Shown here: positions 26,308 through 35,354 of the stretch, one piece after another
How positions within the stretch are numbered: the first letter of the stretch is position 1
How the letters are laid out: the number at the start of each line of letters is the position of its first letter
Assembly (NCBI GenBank): GCA_040218045.1
Contig: JAVJQA010000060.1
Span: 62,001-126,000, forward strand
Length of the DNA: 64,000 bases
Source: Marinoscillum sp040218045
Lineage (GTDB): Bacteria; Bacteroidota; Bacteroidia; Cytophagales; Cyclobacteriaceae
Reading direction: 5' to 3'
Translations under genes and position numbers: made by a program
Notes under the pieces: model-generated
The model's input: only the letters and a program-made list of their open reading frames with translations
The model's database searches: none
What the model was told of the DNA's origin: nothing

Positions 26308-26739
26308 TTACCACGTCTGGCTTTGCATGTTGTAAACGGCTCTCATGATGTCTTTTTGTGAGATTTGACCAACCAACTTGCCCATATTAACTACAGGGAA
26401 TCGTCTGATTCTCTTCTCGAGGAACATTTTAGCAGCATCGAAAATGTTCGTTTCCGGTGAGATGCTGATGACATTGGTAGACATGTGGTCCGCTACAAGC
26501 CCATTGAGGTTAGGCATGTTGTTGTATTTACCACGCACTACCTCCTTCATACAGTCACCCTCAGAGATAACACCTACCAGTTCATTGTCCTTATTGACTA
26601 CTGGGCCACCAGATATTTTAAACTTCAGTAGCGACTCAATAATCTCATCCATATGCTGATCAGCACGGAAAGTGATCAATTTGGTAGACATATAATCAGC
26701 AACAGTAACTTTTTGTGGAGCTGTTGTTGGTTTGGCCAT
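26308..26739 (-). CDS. Tandem CBS-domain protein
   Basis: 143 residues from ATG 26739 (MAKPTTAPQK); an upstream in-frame ATG at 26766 is possible. It has two CBS domains: VADYMSTKLITFRADQHMDEIIESLLKFKISGGPVVN with GVISEGDCM, and VADHMSTNVISISPETNIFDAAKMFLEKRIRRFPVVN with GQISQKDIMRAVY. CBS pairs bind adenosine nucleotides and regulate a partner; no fused effector is present. The start was chosen for an AGAGG 7 bases upstream, though the phylum relies little on such sites. Confidence 0.88.
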   Translation of the reverse strand: MAKPTTAPQKVTVADYMSTKLITFRADQHMDEIIESLLKFKISGGPVVNKDNELVGVISEGDCMKEVVRGKYNNMPNLNGLVADHMSTNVISISPETNIFDAAKMFLEKRIRRFPVVNMGKLVGQISQKDIMRAVYNMQSQTW

Positions 26740-26851
26740 TGGAATGCCTCTATAACTTTTAACCATATCATATTGGGATTTAGGTAATATAAAAGGTAAT
26801 AAAAACCTTAGTAAATTCCTAATGACCTGCTAAATATGCGTTGTGAGGAAA

Positions 26852-26878
26852 ATAAAAAAGCCCCGCAATTGCGAGGCT
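26852..26878 (-). terminator. Intrinsic terminator after ilvE
   Basis: On the minus strand AGCCTCGCAATTGCGGGGCT forms a hairpin (about 8 pairs around AATT) followed by TTTTTT, 6 bases beyond the ilvE stop. Read from the other side, the stem is preceded by A-rich sequence. Confidence 0.88.
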
Positions 26879-26883
26879 GAGTT

Positions 26884-27948
26884 TCATATTCTATAAATCC
26901 AGTTGTGCGGATCCGGTATAACGCCCGTTTTAATATTATTGAGTGTGTCTAGAAATTCTTTTGAGTATTTCCAGTTGTCAACAGGTGGCAAATGGTAGTC
27001 AATACCTTCATGATGGATCAGTTTGATTTGTGCAACAGTAGCCGCTGTACCTGCACCAAAAGCTTCTTGAATACTTCCATCTTTAATAGAGTCGATAACC
27101 TCACTTACTTTAATCGGGCGCTCTTCCACTTTCATTCCTTTGCCTTTGGCCAGTTGAATAATACTATCTCTGGTGATGCCATGCAGAATCGTGTCTCCGG
27201 CAGGAGCGGTAAGCAGCGTGTCATTTTTTACAAACATGAGGTTCATGGTGCCACTTTCTTCTACATACTCATGGGTTTTAGCATCAGTCCAGATCAACTG
27301 ATTGAAGCCTTCTTTCTGCGCATCAACGGCTGGTTTTAAAGCAGCAGCATAATTTCCGCCTGTTTTGGCAAATCCTGTGCCGCCTTGAGCTGCCCGTGTA
27401 TATTTTGTCTCAATCTTCACCTTTACCGGCTCAGCATAGTAAGCACCAACAGGCCCGGTAATAATTAAAAACTGGTACGTGTCTGATGGTCTGATCCCAA
27501 TATATGGATCCATTGCCAATTGAAACGGCCTGACATAAAGGGCGGTACCGGCTTTATTCGGCACCCACTCACTGTCGAGTTTGATCAGTTCGTTAAGACC
27601 GTTCATGAATAGCTCTTCCGGTACAGGAGGCATACACATCCGCTCTGCACTCTCACGCATTCTTCTGGCGTTGGCTTCAGGTCTGAACACCAGAATATCT
27701 CCATCGGCTGATCGGTTAGCTTTTAAGCCTTCAAAAATGGTCGAGGCATAGTGCAATGTAGTATTAGCCGGAGAGATGCTAATGTTCCCATAAGGCACAA
27801 TTCTTAAATCTTTCCATTCGCCATCTGCATAGTCAGCGATAAACATGTGATCGGAATAAACCTTTCCGAACTGTGGATTTTCTAAATCGGCTTCCCTTAG
27901 TTTAGATTGAGCCACTTTAGAGATGCTGATGTCCATTGTCTCTATCAT
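26884..27948 (-). CDS. ilvE: Branched-chain amino acid aminotransferase
   Basis: 354 residues, PLP fold type IV, long form. Visible features are SPANTTLHYASTIFEGLKANR, the YVRPFQLAMDPYIG arm, the Schiff-base Lys region KTGGNYAAALKP, EYVEESGTMNLMFV and TILHGITRDSIIQLA. It makes or degrades Leu, Ile and Val by exchange with glutamate. The start at 27948 or an ATG four codons later are both possible. A strong terminator closes the operon just downstream. It is third in a minus-strand unit after the ABC ATPase and adenosyltransferase genes. Confidence 0.95.
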   Translation of the reverse strand: MIETMDISISKVAQSKLREADLENPQFGKVYSDHMFIADYADGEWKDLRIVPYGNISISPANTTLHYASTIFEGLKANRSADGDILVFRPEANARRMRESAERMCMPPVPEELFMNGLNELIKLDSEWVPNKAGTALYVRPFQLAMDPYIGIRPSDTYQFLIITGPVGAYYAEPVKVKIETKYTRAAQGGTGFAKTGGNYAAALKPAVDAQKEGFNQLIWTDAKTHEYVEESGTMNLMFVKNDTLLTAPAGDTILHGITRDSIIQLAKGKGMKVEERPIKVSEVIDSIKDGSIQEAFGAGTAATVAQIKLIHHEGIDYHLPPVDNWKYSKEFLDTLNNIKTGVIPDPHNWIYRI

Positions 27949-27968
27949 ACCATCAAAAAATCTTAATA

Positions 27969-28529
27969 TTATTCTTTATTCGGACTCCAAGGTGTTTCAG
28001 GAGCGTTGAGCAGACTTGCCTGTTTTCTGGCCATGATGAAAAAGTAGTCTGATAATCTATTCATAAACTGAATGATGAAGCTATCCACCTCTTCTTCATT
28101 GGATAAAGCAATGATACTGCGCTCAGCTCTGCGACACACAGTCCGACACACATGGCACAAAGATACAACCTGATGACCTCCCGGCAGAATAAAAGTTTTT
28201 AATTCGGGCAATTCACCTGAATATTTATCGATCCACACCTCAATTTGCTTTACTTCTATGTGGGTTATTTGGGGAAGCTCAAAACCAGAAAAGCCCTGTT
28301 CAGTGGCGAGTAATGACCCAATCGAGAACAGATTCTCCTGAACCCAATAGAATTGATTGCCTATGCGAGCCTCTACTTCGGGATGATCTTTGAGCAAACC
28401 GATTAATGAATTAAGTTCATCCACGTTTCCATAGGCTTCAATTTTGAGATCAGATTTTGACACTTTCTTTCCGCCGAGGAGTGAAGTCTGGCCTTTATCT
28501 CCTGTTTTGGTGTACAACTTCATGCTCAT
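27969..28529 (-). CDS. Cob(I)alamin adenosyltransferase, PduO type
   Basis: 186 residues. The N-terminal KLYTKTGDKGQTSLLGGKKVSKSD is the ATP-binding signature of the PduO family. VDELNSLIG and the C-terminal VCRRAERSIIALSN and QFMNRLSDYFFIMAR complete the fold. It adenosylates corrinoids to adenosylcobalamin. No other cobalamin gene is nearby, so it may serve salvage. Its start overlaps the ABC ATPase stop by 4 bases (ATGA). Confidence 0.94.
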   Translation of the reverse strand: MSMKLYTKTGDKGQTSLLGGKKVSKSDLKIEAYGNVDELNSLIGLLKDHPEVEARIGNQFYWVQENLFSIGSLLATEQGFSGFELPQITHIEVKQIEVWIDKYSGELPELKTFILPGGHQVVSLCHVCRTVCRRAERSIIALSNEEEVDSFIIQFMNRLSDYFFIMARKQASLLNAPETPWSPNKE

Positions 28530-29239
28530 ACCACAGACGCGGTTGATCTTACATTTTCGTTGACCACATCTGTTTCAATCAGTCCATCTCTCAACCGAAC
28601 AATCCTATGGGCATACTCAGCAATGTCCTCCTCGTGAGTTACCATAATGATGGTGTTTCCTTGCTTATGCAAATCCGCAAAAAGATCCATAATGGCATAA
28701 GAAGTTTTAGAATCGAGGTTACCAGTAGGCTCATCAGCCAGAATAATACTTGGGTTGTTTACCAGGGCTCTGGCTATGGCGACTCTTTGTCGCTGACCAC
28801 CAGAGAGTTCGTTTGGTTTGTGATATGCTCTGTCTTCCAGCCCCACACCAGCAAGTGCTTTTAAGGCCATTTCGTCACGGTCATCTTTGCCATACCCAGC
28901 ATAAACCAGCGGTAATGAAACGTTTTCTAATGATGTGGCACGTGGTAACAGGTTGAATGTTTGAAACACAAAACCAATTTCCTTGTTCCTGATTTCGGCG
29001 AGTTCATTCTCAGTAAGATCACTTACATCATGATCATTTAGTATATAAGTACCTTCTGATGGAGTGTCCAGGCACCCAATAATGTTCATTAGCGTTGACT
29101 TTCCAGAACCGGAGGGCCCCATGAAAGCAACGTATTCGCCTCTGTTAATTTGAATGGATATGGATTTAAGTGCGTGAATGGTTTCACTACCCATCACATA
29201 TTGCTTCTTAATGTCGTTAGTATCAATGATCAATCCCAT
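28526..29239 (-). CDS. ABC transporter ATP-binding protein (LolD/MacB type)
   Basis: 237 residues. Walker A is GPSGSGKSTLMN, the Q-loop is FVFQTFNLLP, the signature LSGGQRQRVAIARAL, Walker B ILADEPTGNLDS and the switch His MVTHEED. The start IDTNDIKKQYVMGSETIHALKSISI is typical of the MacB/LolD group that partners FtsX-type permeases. No permease gene adjoins it. The ADOP permease at 1844 is a formal candidate but 24 kb away. It heads the adenosyltransferase-ilvE unit. Confidence 0.92.
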   Translation of the reverse strand: MGLIIDTNDIKKQYVMGSETIHALKSISIQINRGEYVAFMGPSGSGKSTLMNIIGCLDTPSEGTYILNDHDVSDLTENELAEIRNKEIGFVFQTFNLLPRATSLENVSLPLVYAGYGKDDRDEMALKALAGVGLEDRAYHKPNELSGGQRQRVAIARALVNNPSIILADEPTGNLDSKTSYAIMDLFADLHKQGNTIIMVTHEEDIAEYAHRIVRLRDGLIETDVVNENVRSTASVV

Positions 29240-29329
29240 GGCTTAAAACTAAAGAAATATTGGTTATTTAAGTGACTCTCCTAACTAACGCGATATTGCA
29301 TAGTTTTGGTTATATATTTTACAGTAATT

Positions 29330-29752
29330 ATGTCAAAGGTTCTAATTATTCTTATTTGGTGTACGATACAACCATTTCAGGGATGGGATACTCTTCAGAA
29401 ATTGAAGCTTCAACAATCTTATGATGAGTTTCTCGGGGAAGAATTGGAACTACCGGTTTTTTCGGAGGAACTTGAATCTTTTGACGGCCAGCAAGTAACT
29501 CTGGAAGGATACGTCATTCCCCTCCAGCAATCTGCCGAGCAAGACTATTTTGTACTTTCAAGGTTTCCTTATAACAACTGTTTTTTCTGTGGAAATGCAG
29601 GCCCTGAAACCGTGGCAGAGGTTTACACCAGTGAAAAAGTGACCTACAAAGATGAGCGAGTGAAGGTGACCGGTATTTTAAAACTCAACGACAGTGATCC
29701 CCTTCACTTATTTTTTATCATTTCCGATGCTGATGTTGAATTGGTGTTTTGA
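29330..29752 (+). CDS. Secreted hypothetical protein, DUF3299-like
   Basis: 140 residues from ATG 29330 (MSKVLIILIWCTIQP, probable signal or anchor). The core VTLEGYVIPLQQ...FVLSRFPYNNCFFCGNAGPETVAEVY has a CxxC pair near the middle and an OB-like strand pattern. It resembles small DUF3299-like periplasmic proteins of Bacteroidota. The function is unknown; the CxxC could bind metal or be redox-active. It stands alone, divergent from the ABC ATPase. Confidence 0.68.
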   Translation: MSKVLIILIWCTIQPFQGWDTLQKLKLQQSYDEFLGEELELPVFSEELESFDGQQVTLEGYVIPLQQSAEQDYFVLSRFPYNNCFFCGNAGPETVAEVYTSEKVTYKDERVKVTGILKLNDSDPLHLFFIISDADVELVF

Positions 29753-29869
29753 TAAATAGAGTTGAGGATTTGCGAAAAATCAAATCAATACTACTTAAAG
29801 AACAAATAGATTAAATTTTAATAGGATATGTAAGGTTAAAATTCAATTATTGTAATTGTTTCATGTACA

Positions 29870-30508
29870 ATGCATAGCGCAGGATTTGATTATAGTGGTA
29901 AAGAAGAGAGGTCAGGAGATAATAGTTCTTCCAAACCTGTAGATATTATTGTAAATGACGGAATAACATGGGATAAGTTTAAAAAAGGAGATAAAGCCGC
30001 GCTTACGTTTATTTATCGAAATTATTCTAACCTGTTATTTAACTATGGTTGTCAGTTTACTACTAACAGGGAATTAGTCAAGGATGCCATTCAGGATTTG
30101 TTTATTGAAATAATTAATAACAAGGAAAATCTTTCTCAAACTGATTCTATAAAATTCTATTTGTTCAGGGCGCTGAGGAACAAGCTGATTAGGATGCTTG
30201 CTAAGAAGAACAGTGTTGATTTGGAGACTTTAGAGAATAATCATCCCTTCGAAATATCAATTTCCCCGGAAACAATCATTATCAATAGACAAATTGATGA
30301 AGAAAAACGAACCTGGATTGCTGAAAAACTAAATGAATTACCACCACTCCAAAAAGAGGCACTTCTTTTGTTCTACTTTGAAGGACTTACCTATGCACAA
30401 ATCTCAAATATGCTTGGGATGAAAGTCAAATCTGCACGGGCTTTGGTCTATAGAGCGATAAAATCTATAAGCAAATTAATGAATGCTAAAAGGGATGTAT
30501 TCAATTAA
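29870..30508 (+). CDS. ECF RNA polymerase sigma factor (FecI/SusC-system type)
   Basis: 212 residues. Region 2 (KKGDKAALTFIYRNYSNLLFNYG, then KDAIQDLFIEIINN) and region 4 (LPPLQKEALLLFYFEGLTYAQISNMLGMKVKSARALVYRAI) are clear. It belongs to the Bacteroidota ECF group paired with FecR anti-sigma factors. It is expected to start transcription of the neighbouring SusC/D operon when released. The first ~30 residues (NSSSKPVDIIVND) are not conserved sigma sequence. The fecR-like gene follows after 158 AT-rich bases. Confidence 0.93.
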   Translation: MHSAGFDYSGKEERSGDNSSSKPVDIIVNDGITWDKFKKGDKAALTFIYRNYSNLLFNYGCQFTTNRELVKDAIQDLFIEIINNKENLSQTDSIKFYLFRALRNKLIRMLAKKNSVDLETLENNHPFEISISPETIIINRQIDEEKRTWIAEKLNELPPLQKEALLLFYFEGLTYAQISNMLGMKVKSARALVYRAIKSISKLMNAKRDVFN

Positions 30509-30666
30509 TTGCTTTACTAATCTCATAGCATACGAATTAATTACTTAGCAATTATTCAATTTAAAGAATAAAATGCTGCAAGGATTGTATTTATTTCAAC
30601 AACTTATGGTCATTTTGACTTTATCTGTCTTTTAACAATAAATATGTAAGGCATTTAAAGAACAGA

Positions 30667-31704
30667 ATGGATTTCAAGGATTTTGGAATAGCGGATTTTT
30701 TACAAAATGAATTTTTTGTAAGCTGGGTAATCACTCAAGACCCAGATACAGATCATTTTTGGTCCGATTGGCTTAGCCAGCATCCAGAGAAGATTGCGGA
30801 AGTGAAAATGGCACGTGAATTAGTAAAGTCTATGCATTACAAGAATCAGTATCGCATGGATAATGACGAATATTCGCAGCTGATGGGTCGAATACTTCAG
30901 CACGATAGGCCACAAACACTTGGTAACAAGATTGGAAAATTCTTAGTCCGAAATTCATTCAGGATAGCGGCTTCATTAATTTTAGTCTTAGGTGCCGTAT
31001 TTTATAACACCCAGATTAAACCAGCTACACAAAATGAGCAAGTAACAGCTGAGTTGAAAATAGTTTCAACCGATTACGGGCAAAAGAAAATTGTCAGATT
31101 ACCTGATGGCACAAAGGTGATTATGAATTCAGGAAGTACGATAAAATACCCTATGCCATTTGTTGGAGAGAAGCGAATGGTGGAGTTTGAAGGCGAGGGT
31201 TTTTTCGAGGTAACCCACAATCCGGACAAACCATTTCATATAAAGTCAAAGTCATTCACAACTTATGTTCTAGGCACCTCTTTCAATTTAAGGAGTTTTC
31301 CAAGCGAAGAGCATTCCAGTGTTTCAGTAGCCACGGGTAAGGTGAAGATTAAGTCAGATGTTGGAGAGTATGCACTATTGACCCCAAGCGAGGTAGGTTA
31401 TTTTAATCATAAGACGAAGAAAATCGATCAAAGCACTTTTGATCAAAGTAAAATTCTTGCATGGACCGAAGGTGTCTTGCTCTTTGAAAATGAGAGTCTG
31501 CCGGCAATATTTAAGCGGCTTGAGCGGTGGTACGGGGTTGAAATAGTGGTTGATGAGGGTGTGAATCTGACCGGGAAATACAGTGGCGAATATAAGAAAA
31601 AATCGCTTGAGCTGGTGCTTGAGGGATTAAGCTATACTTCCAATTTTAGCTACAAAATCAAAAATCAAACTATAAATATTTATGCAAAAAAAAAGACCAA
31701 TTGA
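30667..31704 (+). CDS. FecR family anti-sigma factor
   Basis: 345 residues. A cytoplasmic N-terminus of ~95 residues contains WSDWLSQHPEKIAEV. One membrane helix follows (about 100-117, FRIAASLILVLGAVFY). The periplasmic FecR domain has KKIVRLPDGTKVIMNSGSTIKYP and GEGFFEVTHNPDKPFHI. A C-terminal DUF4974-like domain carries SLPAIFKRLERWYGVEIVVDE. It should hold the upstream ECF factor at the membrane and release it when the STN domain of the downstream SusC signals. A terminator-like hairpin follows. Confidence 0.94.
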   Translation: MDFKDFGIADFLQNEFFVSWVITQDPDTDHFWSDWLSQHPEKIAEVKMARELVKSMHYKNQYRMDNDEYSQLMGRILQHDRPQTLGNKIGKFLVRNSFRIAASLILVLGAVFYNTQIKPATQNEQVTAELKIVSTDYGQKKIVRLPDGTKVIMNSGSTIKYPMPFVGEKRMVEFEGEGFFEVTHNPDKPFHIKSKSFTTYVLGTSFNLRSFPSEEHSSVSVATGKVKIKSDVGEYALLTPSEVGYFNHKTKKIDQSTFDQSKILAWTEGVLLFENESLPAIFKRLERWYGVEIVVDEGVNLTGKYSGEYKKKSLELVLEGLSYTSNFSYKIKNQTINIYAKKKTN

Positions 31705-31727
31705 CATTTAATTAAACACAAAAAAAT

Positions 31728-31780
31728 CAGCCCTTACTACCACAAAAGTTGGGGAACTCAGTGAGTAAGGGCTGGTTTTT
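31728..31780 (+). terminator. Terminator/attenuator hairpin between fecR and susC
   Basis: CAGCCCTTACT (31728-31738) and AGTAAGGGCTG (31764-31774) pair perfectly over 11 bases with a 25-base loop, followed by GTTTTT. It lies 24 bases after the anti-sigma stop and 40 before susC. It can end the regulatory transcript, or act as an attenuator within a longer leader. Confidence 0.75.
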
Positions 31781-31820
31781 AGCAATCAATCAAATTAACT
31801 AACTAAAAACAGTTAAAAGT

Positions 31821-34800
31821 ATGAAAAACAATTTACTTAAGGGTATTCTGGCCATGTCTAAAATCCTGTTTCAAATATTTTTTCTGCAAGCTTTGTTCGT
31901 GACCTTTCTTCATGCAGAAGACTCAAGCGCACAGAATAGGAGCTTGTACGAGATTAAAGTTTCGATTCAGGTGAAGGATGTGCCAGTGACTGACATCTTC
32001 AAAGAGCTTGAAGAAAAGACAGGTTTTCTGTTTACTTACAATGATGTTTCCATTGACAATACCAGAGTTACTATCAATCGTAGAAACCGTAGCATTGGAA
32101 CCATTCTTGAGGATCTTTCCGGACTTACTGATTTGCGTTTTAAACGGATCAATGATAACATTCATGTGAATAAGGGAATTTCAAGGAATCAGAGTATAGA
32201 GGAAAAATATGACGTAAAACAAGAATTTACCGTATCTGGAACAGTTCAGGATGAAGACGGTGAAGTGTTGCCAGGTGTTAGTATTCTGGTAAAAGGAAGT
32301 TCAGTAGGAACTGTCAGTGATGTGGATGGTAATTACAAGATAGCCGCCGGTGAAGGTGATATATTGGTCTTTTCATTTGTAGGTTTTGTGCCTCAGGAAA
32401 TCCCTGTACGAGGACAGTTGACCATTGATGTTTCACTTGAATACGATGTTCAATCACTGACAGAGGTGGTTGTAACTGGTTATACCTCTCAAAGAAAAGC
32501 AGATATCACTGGTGCTGTAGCAGTGCTTGATATGGATGATCTTCAGAAAGTAAAAACATCAAGTATTGCGCAAAAACTGGATGGACGTGCCTCTGGACTT
32601 ATTACGTCCACTTCAGGTGAACCTGGTACGGGAACAAATGTACGGATCAGGGGATTTAGTTCCTTTACCAACAACGAGCCTTTGTGGGTTATAGATGGTG
32701 TACAATCGACTGATAAGGGGTTGACTTGGTTAAATCCTAATGATATTGAAAGTATTCAAGTATTGAAAGATGCTGCCGCGGCTTCAATTTATGGGTCAAG
32801 AGCATCGAATGGTGTAATTGTAGTAACCACCAAAAAGGGACAAAAAGGTAAAATCAAAGTTTCGTACGATGCCTATTATGGGGTCACTAACCCTATAGCG
32901 GGGTATGATGATATCATGATTACAGATCCCTATGATTTAGCTGAAGCATATAGCCAATACTGGGGCAATTCTTCAACACCTATGACTGCTGATAATTATT
33001 ACTATCAGTATACTCAAGATGGCACTTTGCCAGATTACATGTATCCAATAGGGAATGATGGTGATATCGATGAGTCCACTTACTCCTGGCCAGATAACCT
33101 GATCATGAGAGCTAATAAGGATGGCACCAATTGGTGGGATGAAACTACCAACCCTGGATATCAGACTGAGCATACGGTAAGTGTATCTGGAGGAGGAGCT
33201 AACTCAAGTTTTGCTATTTCTGCTAATCACTTTGATCAGAAAGGAACCATTATCTATACCAACTTTAAAAGAACAACGATTCGAGCGAATAGTCAATTCG
33301 ATGCTGGCATCTTCTCTATGGGAGAGAACCTGGCAGTTTCAAGAAGCTCGCGAGTTGGAGCAGCAGGTAATAACAATGATAACGAAAACCAAATTACTGC
33401 GGCAATGCTTCTGCATCCAACAGTTCCGATATATGATATCAGTGGCCAATACTTCGCTGGAGGAAAATCAACAGGATTTGGAAACAGATCAAACCCAGTG
33501 GCCAGACTTTATCAAAACAAGGATAATGTGACCACAAACAATAAAGTATTTGGCAATGTGTTTGCTGAATTGAATTTCACTGATTTCCTTAAAGCCAGAA
33601 CCAGTCTTGGTTTTGATTATTCTAATTCTGTATTTGTTGGTTTTGATTTTCCTAATCCGGAAGATCAGGAGCCAAACAACGCTGATGGTGTTTCTGAGAC
33701 ATGGAATCAAAACTTCCTATGGCAATGGACTAACACTTTAGAGTTTGACAAGACATTTGGTCAGCATCAGGTAAAGGCACTTTTAGGTTACGAAGCTGTT
33801 GAGAATAATTTCCGCCAGATTCAAGGCAATGTAAATTCCTATTTTACTTACGATCCATCAGTATGGTATTTGAATACGGGTATTGGAGATCCTGGATCAA
33901 GAGGAGTAAATAGTTTCGGAGGGCCATGGACCTTGGCATCTCTCTTCGCAAAAGTTGATTACATTTTTGCTGATAAGTACTTATTTGGTGCCACAGTACG
34001 TAGAGATGGTTCTTCCAAGTTTGGGCCTAACAACAGGTATGGTGTTTTCCCGGCTACAAGTGTAGGATGGAGACTTTCTGAGGAGGCATTCTTGTCGGGA
34101 GTCAGTTTCCTAAGTGACCTAAAGTTACGCGCTAGTTATGGAGTTACTGGTAATCAAAATATTCCGTCATCTAATGCTTTCTTTAGATTCGGTGGAGGTC
34201 CCACTTCCTCATTTTATGATATTAACGGATCCAATAATGGTTTGGCCACCGGCTATGCACTTACAGCTAAAGGTAATCCTGATGTGAAATGGGAGAGAAA
34301 TATTAGTTACAACTATGGGTTTGATGCTTCTTTACTTGATTATCGTTTAAATATAGTTCTGGACTATTATGTGCGTCAGGTAGATGGTCTCTTATTTAAA
34401 CCAGTGCAACCTGGAACTGCTGGTTCAGCAGATGTGCCTTTCTACAACATAGGTAAAATGGAAAATAAGGGAATAGACCTCAATATCGACTATAAAGGGC
34501 GGGTTAATGACCTGAATTACAACATTGGTGTTATAGTTTCACATTACAAAAATAAGATTGTAAATATTTCAGATGACGCAGAGGAGTTTTATGATACCAG
34601 TAGTGACCTGCCTGGTCAAACTATTATTCATCAAGAGGGTCAGCCGGTTGGAATGTTCTATGGTTTGAATTACCTCGGTGTGATTCAAGACCCGGCAAGT
34701 GCTCCAACTCAACCCGGAGGACAATTTGCCGGAGGGTGGTTGTTTGAGGACGTAGATGGCAGTGGGAGTATTGACTCAGATACGGATAGAAAAATGATTG

Positions 34801-35339
34801 GCAATCCTCATCCCGATGTTACCCTAGGATTGAACCTTGGATTTGAGTATAAGAACTTTGACATGAATGCCTTCTTTTTTGCTTCAATCGGGAACGACAT
34901 CTACAATTATCACAAATATTACTACGAGACAGGTCGTTGGTCTTCCAATTTCAGCAAGCGGGTACTTACAGATACCTGGACTGAAGACAGGACCAATGCT
35001 GAGTTACCAATGCTTTCTGCTGATAACAATACTTCTGCAGGTTTTGCTAGCTCATACTACATTGAAGACGGGTCATACGTAAGATTGAGAACTCTTCAGA
35101 TTGGGTATAATCTGCCTAGTAATATATTGGAAGATCTTGGACTTGGCAATGCCAGAATTTACATACAAGGTCAGAATCTATTTACATTGACCGGTTACAG
35201 TGGTATTGATCCAGCACTTTCAAATGTTGACACAAGTGGTGGTGAATCCGATAATACAATAGATTTAGCTCTGGGAGTAGATTTAGGTAACTACCCTGCA
35301 AGCAGAATCTTATCGGCTGGTATCAATGTAACATTCTAA
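31821..35339 (+). CDS. SusC/RagA TonB-dependent transporter with STN signalling domain
   Basis: 1172 residues. Signal peptide (to about 35), then an STN domain (about 45-120, DVPVTDIFKELEEKTGFLFTYND). The carboxypeptidase-like domain follows (TVSGTVQDEDGEVLPGVSILVKG) and a TonB-box-like region, SLTEVVVTGYTSQRKADITG. Then come the plug (GRASGLI, VRIRGFSSFTNNEPLWVIDGV, VLKDAAAASIYGSRASNGVI) and a 22-strand barrel ending ILSAGINVTF. It imports an unknown glycan or similar nutrient with SusD. The STN domain links it to the upstream FecR/ECF pair. Confidence 0.96.
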   Translation: MKNNLLKGILAMSKILFQIFFLQALFVTFLHAEDSSAQNRSLYEIKVSIQVKDVPVTDIFKELEEKTGFLFTYNDVSIDNTRVTINRRNRSIGTILEDLSGLTDLRFKRINDNIHVNKGISRNQSIEEKYDVKQEFTVSGTVQDEDGEVLPGVSILVKGSSVGTVSDVDGNYKIAAGEGDILVFSFVGFVPQEIPVRGQLTIDVSLEYDVQSLTEVVVTGYTSQRKADITGAVAVLDMDDLQKVKTSSIAQKLDGRASGLITSTSGEPGTGTNVRIRGFSSFTNNEPLWVIDGVQSTDKGLTWLNPNDIESIQVLKDAAAASIYGSRASNGVIVVTTKKGQKGKIKVSYDAYYGVTNPIAGYDDIMITDPYDLAEAYSQYWGNSSTPMTADNYYYQYTQDGTLPDYMYPIGNDGDIDESTYSWPDNLIMRANKDGTNWWDETTNPGYQTEHTVSVSGGGANSSFAISANHFDQKGTIIYTNFKRTTIRANSQFDAGIFSMGENLAVSRSSRVGAAGNNNDNENQITAAMLLHPTVPIYDISGQYFAGGKSTGFGNRSNPVARLYQNKDNVTTNNKVFGNVFAELNFTDFLKARTSLGFDYSNSVFVGFDFPNPEDQEPNNADGVSETWNQNFLWQWTNTLEFDKTFGQHQVKALLGYEAVENNFRQIQGNVNSYFTYDPSVWYLNTGIGDPGSRGVNSFGGPWTLASLFAKVDYIFADKYLFGATVRRDGSSKFGPNNRYGVFPATSVGWRLSEEAFLSGVSFLSDLKLRASYGVTGNQNIPSSNAFFRFGGGPTSSFYDINGSNNGLATGYALTAKGNPDVKWERNISYNYGFDASLLDYRLNIVLDYYVRQVDGLLFKPVQPGTAGSADVPFYNIGKMENKGIDLNIDYKGRVNDLNYNIGVIVSHYKNKIVNISDDAEEFYDTSSDLPGQTIIHQEGQPVGMFYGLNYLGVIQDPASAPTQPGGQFAGGWLFEDVDGSGSIDSDTDRKMIGNPHPDVTLGLNLGFEYKNFDMNAFFFASIGNDIYNYHKYYYETGRWSSNFSKRVLTDTWTEDRTNAELPMLSADNNTSAGFASSYYIEDGSYVRLRTLQIGYNLPSNILEDLGLGNARIYIQGQNLFTLTGYSGIDPALSNVDTSGGESDNTIDLALGVDLGNYPASRILSAGINVTF

Positions 35340-35354
35340 GAAGTGATATTAAAC

